Positions 60,206-64,000 of a stretch of DNA of 64,000 bases are shown here, piece by piece. A model generated the notes under the pieces. That model did not search any database, was not told where the DNA came from, and worked only from the letters and a program-made list of their open reading frames with translations. Source of the DNA: Conyzicola nivalis_A. GTDB taxonomy: Bacteria; Actinomycetota; Actinomycetes; Actinomycetales; Microbacteriaceae. The position numbers were made by a program, and so were the translations under genes. The DNA is taken from the NCBI RefSeq assembly GCF_040548875.1, contig NZ_JBEPSJ010000004.1, forward strand, positions 248,001 to 312,000, read 5' to 3'. The number at the start of each line of letters is the position of its first letter. Position 1 is the first letter of the stretch.

Positions 60206-60829
60206 CTAGGCCAGAAGACGTTCAACGCGGGTCTGGATGGACGCCGCGATGGTTTCGATCGGCAGGGTGGCGTCGATCACGATGAAACGCTCGGGCTCGG
60301 CCGCGGCGAGAGCGAGGAAGGAGTCGCGCACGCGCTGGTGAAACTCGTTCTTCTCCTCCTCGAGGCGGTCGTAGGTCGTGCTCCCCGTCGCGGTGATGCG
60401 CTCGCGGCCCGCCTCCGGCGGCAGGTCGAGCAGCACGGTGAGGTCGGGCAGCAGGCCCTCGGCGGCCCAGAGGGAGATGTCGCGGATCTCGGTGCCGTCG
60501 AGCACGCGCCCGGCGCCCTGGTAGGCAACCGACGAGTCGAGGTAGCGGTCCTGGATGACGATCTCGCCACGCTCGATCGCGGGACGCACCGTCGTCGCGA
60601 TGTTGTGCGCGCGGTCGGCGGCGTAGAGCAGCGCCTCGGCGCGCGGCGCGATGTAGCCGCGGCGGTGCAGGATGATCTCGCGCAGTTCGAGTCCGAGTTC
60701 GGTGCCGCCCGGCTCACGGGCGTGCAGCACCGTGTGCCCGACGCCGGTGAGCCAGTCGGTGAGCAGGCGCGACTGTGTGGACTTGCCCGAGCCGTCGCCG
60801 CCCTCGAACGTGATGAAGAGGCCGGCCAC
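60206..60829 (-). CDS. tmk: Thymidylate kinase
   Basis: A 207-residue P-loop kinase that makes dTDP from dTMP. The P-loop is FEGGDGSGKST, the substrate region AREPGGTELG, the DRYLDSSVAYQGAGR motif includes the catalytic Asp-Arg, and the lid region follows in RERITATGSTTYDRLE. The GTG overlaps the topA stop by one base (TAGTG). The order topA-tmk-holB is common in actinobacteria. Confidence 0.92.
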   Translation of the reverse strand: MAGLFITFEGGDGSGKSTQSRLLTDWLTGVGHTVLHAREPGGTELGLELREIILHRRGYIAPRAEALLYAADRAHNIATTVRPAIERGEIVIQDRYLDSSVAYQGAGRVLDGTEIRDISLWAAEGLLPDLTVLLDLPPEAGRERITATGSTTYDRLEEEKNEFHQRVRDSFLALAAAEPERFIVIDATLPIETIAASIQTRVERLLA

Positions 60830-63792
60830 TACTGCGCCGTAGCCTCGGCTGCCGCCTTCTTCGCCGCCGCGGTCGCGGCGCGTGTCGCCGCCGCCTTGGC
60901 CTTAGTCGCCTCGGCCTTCGCCGCGGCCTCCGGTGTCAGCGGCGCCTTGACCGCCGTCGCCTTCGCCGCTGTGGCCTTGGCGGTCGTCGACTTCGCAGCC
61001 GCGGGCTTCTTCGCCACCGTCTTCTTCGCGGCGGGCTTCTTCGCGGCCGGCTTCTTGGCTGCCGGCTTCTTCTTGACTACAGGGCCCTTGGCGCGCTTGT
61101 CGGCGAGCAGCTGTACGGCGCGGTCGTAGTCGACGTCTTCGACAGTCTCGCCGCGCGGGATCGTCGCGTTGGTGGTGCCGTCGGTCACGTAGGCGCCGAA
61201 ACGGCCGTCCTTGATGCGGATCGGCTTCTCGCTCACCGGGTCGGGCTGCTCGAAGTCCTTGAGCGCGCTGGACGCCGCGCGTCCGCCGTACTTGGGCTGC
61301 GCGTACAGCTCGATTGCGCCGGCGAGGTCGACGTCGAAGATCTGGTCTTCGCTGGTGAGCGACCGGGTGTCGGTGCCCTTCTTCAGGTACGGGCCGAACT
61401 TGCCGTTCTGCGCGGTGATCTCGGCACCGGTCTCGGGGTCGAGGCCGACGACGCGGGGCAGGTCGAGCAGACGCAGCGCGGTGTCGAGGTCGACGGTCGC
61501 GAGGTCCATGGACTTGAAGATGGATGCGGTGCGGGCCTTGGCCGCTACCGACTTCTTGACGGCCGGCTTGCGCTTGGGCTTCGCCGCGACGACCTCGCCG
61601 GTGGCGGGATCGACGACCTCGGTGGCCGCGAGGGCGGCAGCCGCGGCATCCGCCTCTGCCTTCGCAGCGGCCTCCGCGGCCTCGTCGACCGGGTCGACCT
61701 CGGTCACGTACGGTCCGAACCTGCCGTCTTTCGCGACGACGTTCTTGCCGTTCTCGGGATTCACGCCGATGATTCGGTCGCCGACGACGGGCGCCTCGAT
61801 GAGCTCGCGCGCCTTCGCGGCGGTGAGCTCGTCGGGTGCCAGCTCGGCGGGGATGTTGACGCGGCGCGGCGTCTCGGGGTCGACGCCTGGCGCCTCGAGG
61901 TACGGACCGTACTTGCCGATGCGAAGGGTGACGTCGTCGGCGATCTTGATCGAGTTGATCTCGCGGGCGTCGATCTCGCCGAGGTTGTCGATGACGGTGC
62001 GCAGCCCGCGGTGCTTGGCGTTGCCGAAGTAGAAGCCGGTGAGCCACTCGACACGGTCGGCCTCTCCCCCGGCGATGAGGTCGAGGTCGCTCTCCATACC
62101 GGCGGTGAAGTCGTATTCGACGAGGTCGGAGAAGTACTCCTCGAGGAGGCGCACGACCGAGAAGGCGATCCAGTTCGGAACGAGGGCCTGACCGCGGGGG
62201 GTGACGTAGCCTCGGTCGATGATGGTGGAGATGATGGCGGCGTAGGTCGACGGGCGGCCGATGCCGAGCTCTTCGAGCGCCTTCACGAGGCTCGCCTCGG
62301 TGTAGCGAGGGGGTGCGGATGTCTCGTGGCCCTTGGCCTCGATGTCGACCAGTGAGAGCACCTGGCCCTCGGTCAGCTGGGGCAGCTTGGCCTCGGCCGG
62401 CTCGGCGGTCTCGTTGCGCTCCTCGTCGCGGCTCTCCTCGTAGGCGTGGAGGAACCCGCGGAAGGTGATGACGGTTCCACTCGCGGCGAACTCGGCGATC
62501 GAGTCGTCGGCGGTGGGGCCGGCCTTGATGGTGACGGTGGCGGTGGAGCCCTTGGCGTCGGCCATCTGCGAGGCGACGGTGCGCTTCCAGATCAGGTCGT
62601 AGAGCTTGAAGTCGTTGCCGCGCAGCACGCTCGAGAGCTCGGCGGGGGTGCGGAAGGTCTCGCCGGACGGACGGATCGCCTCGTGGGCCTCCTGCGCGCT
62701 CTTGTTCTTGCCGGCGTAGACGCGCGGCTTGTCGGGGATGGTCTCGACCCCGTAGAGGGCAGCCGCCTGGGTGCGTGCGGCGTTGATGGCCTGACCCGAC
62801 AGCGTCGCCGAGTCGGTTCGCATGTAGGTGATGTAGCCGTTCTCGTACAGTCCCTGCGCGACGCTCATGGTCTGGCGTGCGGAGAAGCGCAGCTTGCGGC
62901 CGGCCTCCTGCTGCAGGGTCGAGGTGGTGAACGGGGCGGCGGGACGGCGCGTGTACGGCTTTGACTCGACGGATGACACGACCAGCGAGACAGCGGGATC
63001 GCGCAACTGCGACGCGAGCGACTGGGCCTTCGACTCGTCGAGTGCGACCGCGCCCGACTTGAGCACGCCCTTGTCGTCGAAGTCGCGGCCCACGGCGATG
63101 CGGGCGCCGTCGACGCGCACGAGGCGCGACTCGAAGTCCTGCGTGGAGGTCTTCGGGGTGAACTGAGCGATGAGGTCCCAGTAGCTGGCCGCGGTGAACG
63201 CGAGGCGTTCACGCTCGCGGTCGACGACGAGGCGGGTGGCGGCGGACTGCACGCGGCCGGCCGAGAGGCCGGGGCCGACCTTACGCCACAGGACGGGGGA
63301 GATCTCGTAGCCGTAGAGGCGGTCGAGGATGCGACGGGTCTCCTGCGCGTCGACGAGCGCGGTGTCGAGGTCGCGGGTGTTCTCCTTGGCGCGCTCGATG
63401 GCCTCTTTGGTGATCTCGTGGAACACCATGCGCTTGACGGGGACCTTGGGCTTGAGCACCTGCAGCAGGTGCCAGGCGATGGCCTCTCCTTCGCGGTCCT
63501 CATCAGTTGCGAGGTAGAGCTCGTCGGCGCTGGCGAGTGCCTTCTTGAGGTCGGCGACGGTCTTCTTCTTGGCGTCGGACACCACGTAGTACGGCTCGAA
63601 CCCGTTGTCGACGTCGACGGAGAACTTGCCGAGGGAGCCCTTCTTGAGCTCGGGCGGCAGGTTTTTCGGCTCGATGAGGTCGCGGATGTGACCGACCGAG
63701 GCCTGGACGATGTATCCGTCTCCCAGGTACTGGGCAATGGTCTTCGCCTTGGCGGGCGACTCGACGACAACGAGCTTCTTCGTGCCAGGCAC
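60829..63792 (-). CDS. topA: DNA topoisomerase I
   Basis: A 987-residue type IA topoisomerase that relaxes negative supercoils. The N-terminal Toprim motif is VVVESPAKAKT with DREGEA later; the catalytic Tyr323 is in YITYMRTDS. The C-terminus has no zinc fingers; instead it has repeated actinobacterial modules (DGRFGPYVT, GKFGPYLKKG, DGRFGAYVTDG) and a Lys/Ala-rich tail of about 100 residues with PAAKKPAAKK repeats, which supports processive relaxation in this phylum. The GTG start at 63792 has AAGGAG four bases before it; the longer frame is rejected. Confidence 0.93.
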   Translation of the reverse strand: MPGTKKLVVVESPAKAKTIAQYLGDGYIVQASVGHIRDLIEPKNLPPELKKGSLGKFSVDVDNGFEPYYVVSDAKKKTVADLKKALASADELYLATDEDREGEAIAWHLLQVLKPKVPVKRMVFHEITKEAIERAKENTRDLDTALVDAQETRRILDRLYGYEISPVLWRKVGPGLSAGRVQSAATRLVVDRERERLAFTAASYWDLIAQFTPKTSTQDFESRLVRVDGARIAVGRDFDDKGVLKSGAVALDESKAQSLASQLRDPAVSLVVSSVESKPYTRRPAAPFTTSTLQQEAGRKLRFSARQTMSVAQGLYENGYITYMRTDSATLSGQAINAARTQAAALYGVETIPDKPRVYAGKNKSAQEAHEAIRPSGETFRTPAELSSVLRGNDFKLYDLIWKRTVASQMADAKGSTATVTIKAGPTADDSIAEFAASGTVITFRGFLHAYEESRDEERNETAEPAEAKLPQLTEGQVLSLVDIEAKGHETSAPPRYTEASLVKALEELGIGRPSTYAAIISTIIDRGYVTPRGQALVPNWIAFSVVRLLEEYFSDLVEYDFTAGMESDLDLIAGGEADRVEWLTGFYFGNAKHRGLRTVIDNLGEIDAREINSIKIADDVTLRIGKYGPYLEAPGVDPETPRRVNIPAELAPDELTAAKARELIEAPVVGDRIIGVNPENGKNVVAKDGRFGPYVTEVDPVDEAAEAAAKAEADAAAAALAATEVVDPATGEVVAAKPKRKPAVKKSVAAKARTASIFKSMDLATVDLDTALRLLDLPRVVGLDPETGAEITAQNGKFGPYLKKGTDTRSLTSEDQIFDVDLAGAIELYAQPKYGGRAASSALKDFEQPDPVSEKPIRIKDGRFGAYVTDGTTNATIPRGETVEDVDYDRAVQLLADKRAKGPVVKKKPAAKKPAAKKPAAKKTVAKKPAAAKSTTAKATAAKATAVKAPLTPEAAAKAEATKAKAAATRAATAAAKKAAAEATAQ

Positions 63793-63798
63793 GTGACT

Positions 63799-63875
63799 CC
63801 TTATATAAGGGGATGTTTCGCGGGGCTCGAACAGCCCCATCAGCGACACGATACACAGGTGAAGCCGATTGTCAC
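63799..63875 (-). promoter_or_regulatory. topA promoter and leader with ribosome-site palindrome
   Basis: On the minus strand a -35 GTGACA (complement of 63870-63875) and -10 TATCGT (complement of 63848-63853) are 16 bases apart. The roughly 50-base leader holds a GGGGCT/AGCCCC hairpin (63822-63838) and a 12-bp palindrome CCTTATATAAGG (63799-63810). The palindrome takes in the first four bases of the AAGGAG ribosome site, so folding could hide it. The hairpin could alternatively end the upstream gene's transcript. Confidence 0.5.
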
Positions 63876-64000
63876 CTATTCAACTCCTGACAACGCCGCG
63901 GTGCCGGGCGGACCGGCGGTCGCCGATACGCCCACGGCGAACCCGGCGACGGTGCCGCTCACAGCCACCGTCACGACGAGCCCGTCGATCACGCAGCCCG
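63876..64000 (-). CDS. C-terminal end of a gene upstream of topA, possibly TadE/Flp-pilus-like (5' truncated)
   Basis: On the minus strand an open frame enters from the right edge and stops at a TAG (complement of 63876-63878), giving the last 40 residues, ending PPGTAALSGVE. The stretch VIDGLVVTVAVSGTVAGFAVGVS is hydrophobic. In several actinobacteria a Tad/Flp-type pilus cluster lies directly upstream of topA, and small secreted proteins there have similar Gly/Ala/Val-rich ends. The frame is too short to be sure. Confidence 0.4.
   Translation of the reverse strand, partial: GCVIDGLVVTVAVSGTVAGFAVGVSATAGPPGTAALSGVE

Noticed and set aside
60900..61075. Dispersed DNA repeats near the topA 3' end
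   Set aside because: They encode the Lys/Ala/Pro tail repeats of topoisomerase I, a known actinobacterial feature, so they are protein-level repeats.

Overview
The window comes from a high-GC actinobacterium, most probably a member of the Microbacteriaceae. Supporting this are the very high GC content with third-position bias, frequent GTG starts, chains of ATGA, GTGA and TGATG gene overlaps, an actinobacterial SOS box in front of a DUF222/HNH gene, a beta-ketoadipate cluster under an IclR regulator, an SCO6880-type secretion cluster, and topA-tmk-holB beside what looks like the end of a pilus-type gene. This taxonomic call is inference; no rRNA gene is present. The window is chromosomal in character. 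It has no CRISPR array, no recognisable transposase and no gene-free stretch longer than about 300 bases.

Layout. 0-3.6 kb: tail of an unknown gene, a small HTH protein behind twin operators, an ABC exporter, an RNA methyltransferase and a small membrane protein. 3.6-10.7 kb: an aldehyde dehydrogenase coupled to a nicotinamidase, a D,D-carboxypeptidase, and single metabolic or stress genes (VOC, RidA, AHSA1, Gfo/Idh, YdeI). 10.8-18 kb: a four-gene operon with two large FtsX-type permeases and two ATPases. 18-21 kb: an orphan cytochrome oxidase subunit IV, a SRPBCC protein, an SOS-boxed HNH protein and a 15-bp tandem repeat. 21-25.2 kb: a GAF-LuxR regulator followed by a class II aldolase, a HAD phosphatase, DhaL and DhaK, which looks like a compact ketose-phosphate pathway. 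25.2-27.6 kb: DUF1992, an SDR behind a 24-bp palindrome, a PPOX protein and a small repeat protein.

27.6-34.7 kb: a complete lower protocatechuate pathway, pcaHGBDC, pcaIJ, pcaF and pcaR, with a shared 15-bp IclR-type operator in front of pcaH and in the pcaI/pcaF divergent region. 34.7-36.1 kb: DUF2255, MepB and DHCW-cupin genes, then a decayed gene for zinc-free ribosomal protein L36. 36.1-42.8 kb: a six-gene minus-strand operon that reads as a stripped-down type IV secretion-like machine (VirB2-, B8-, B6-, B3/B4N-, B4C- and B1-like parts) with no relaxase or coupling protein. 42.8-47.6 kb: divergent secreted carbohydrate-active proteins, a beta-helix protein and a PA14-containing GH3.

47.6-51.6 kb: a tryptophan-to-anthranilate operon, kynA, amidohydrolase, kynU and a PaaX-type regulator; it lacks a canonical formamidase gene, so the amidohydrolase is the candidate. 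51.6-54.8 kb: Mn-catalase and a bacteriophytochrome diguanylate cyclase. 54.8-57.5 kb: MarR/VOC divergent pair, a methyltransferase running into tRNA-Thr, and a TetR gene. 57.5-64 kb: a secreted TAP-like hydrolase and the housekeeping set holB-tmk-topA, then the end of a further gene at the window edge.
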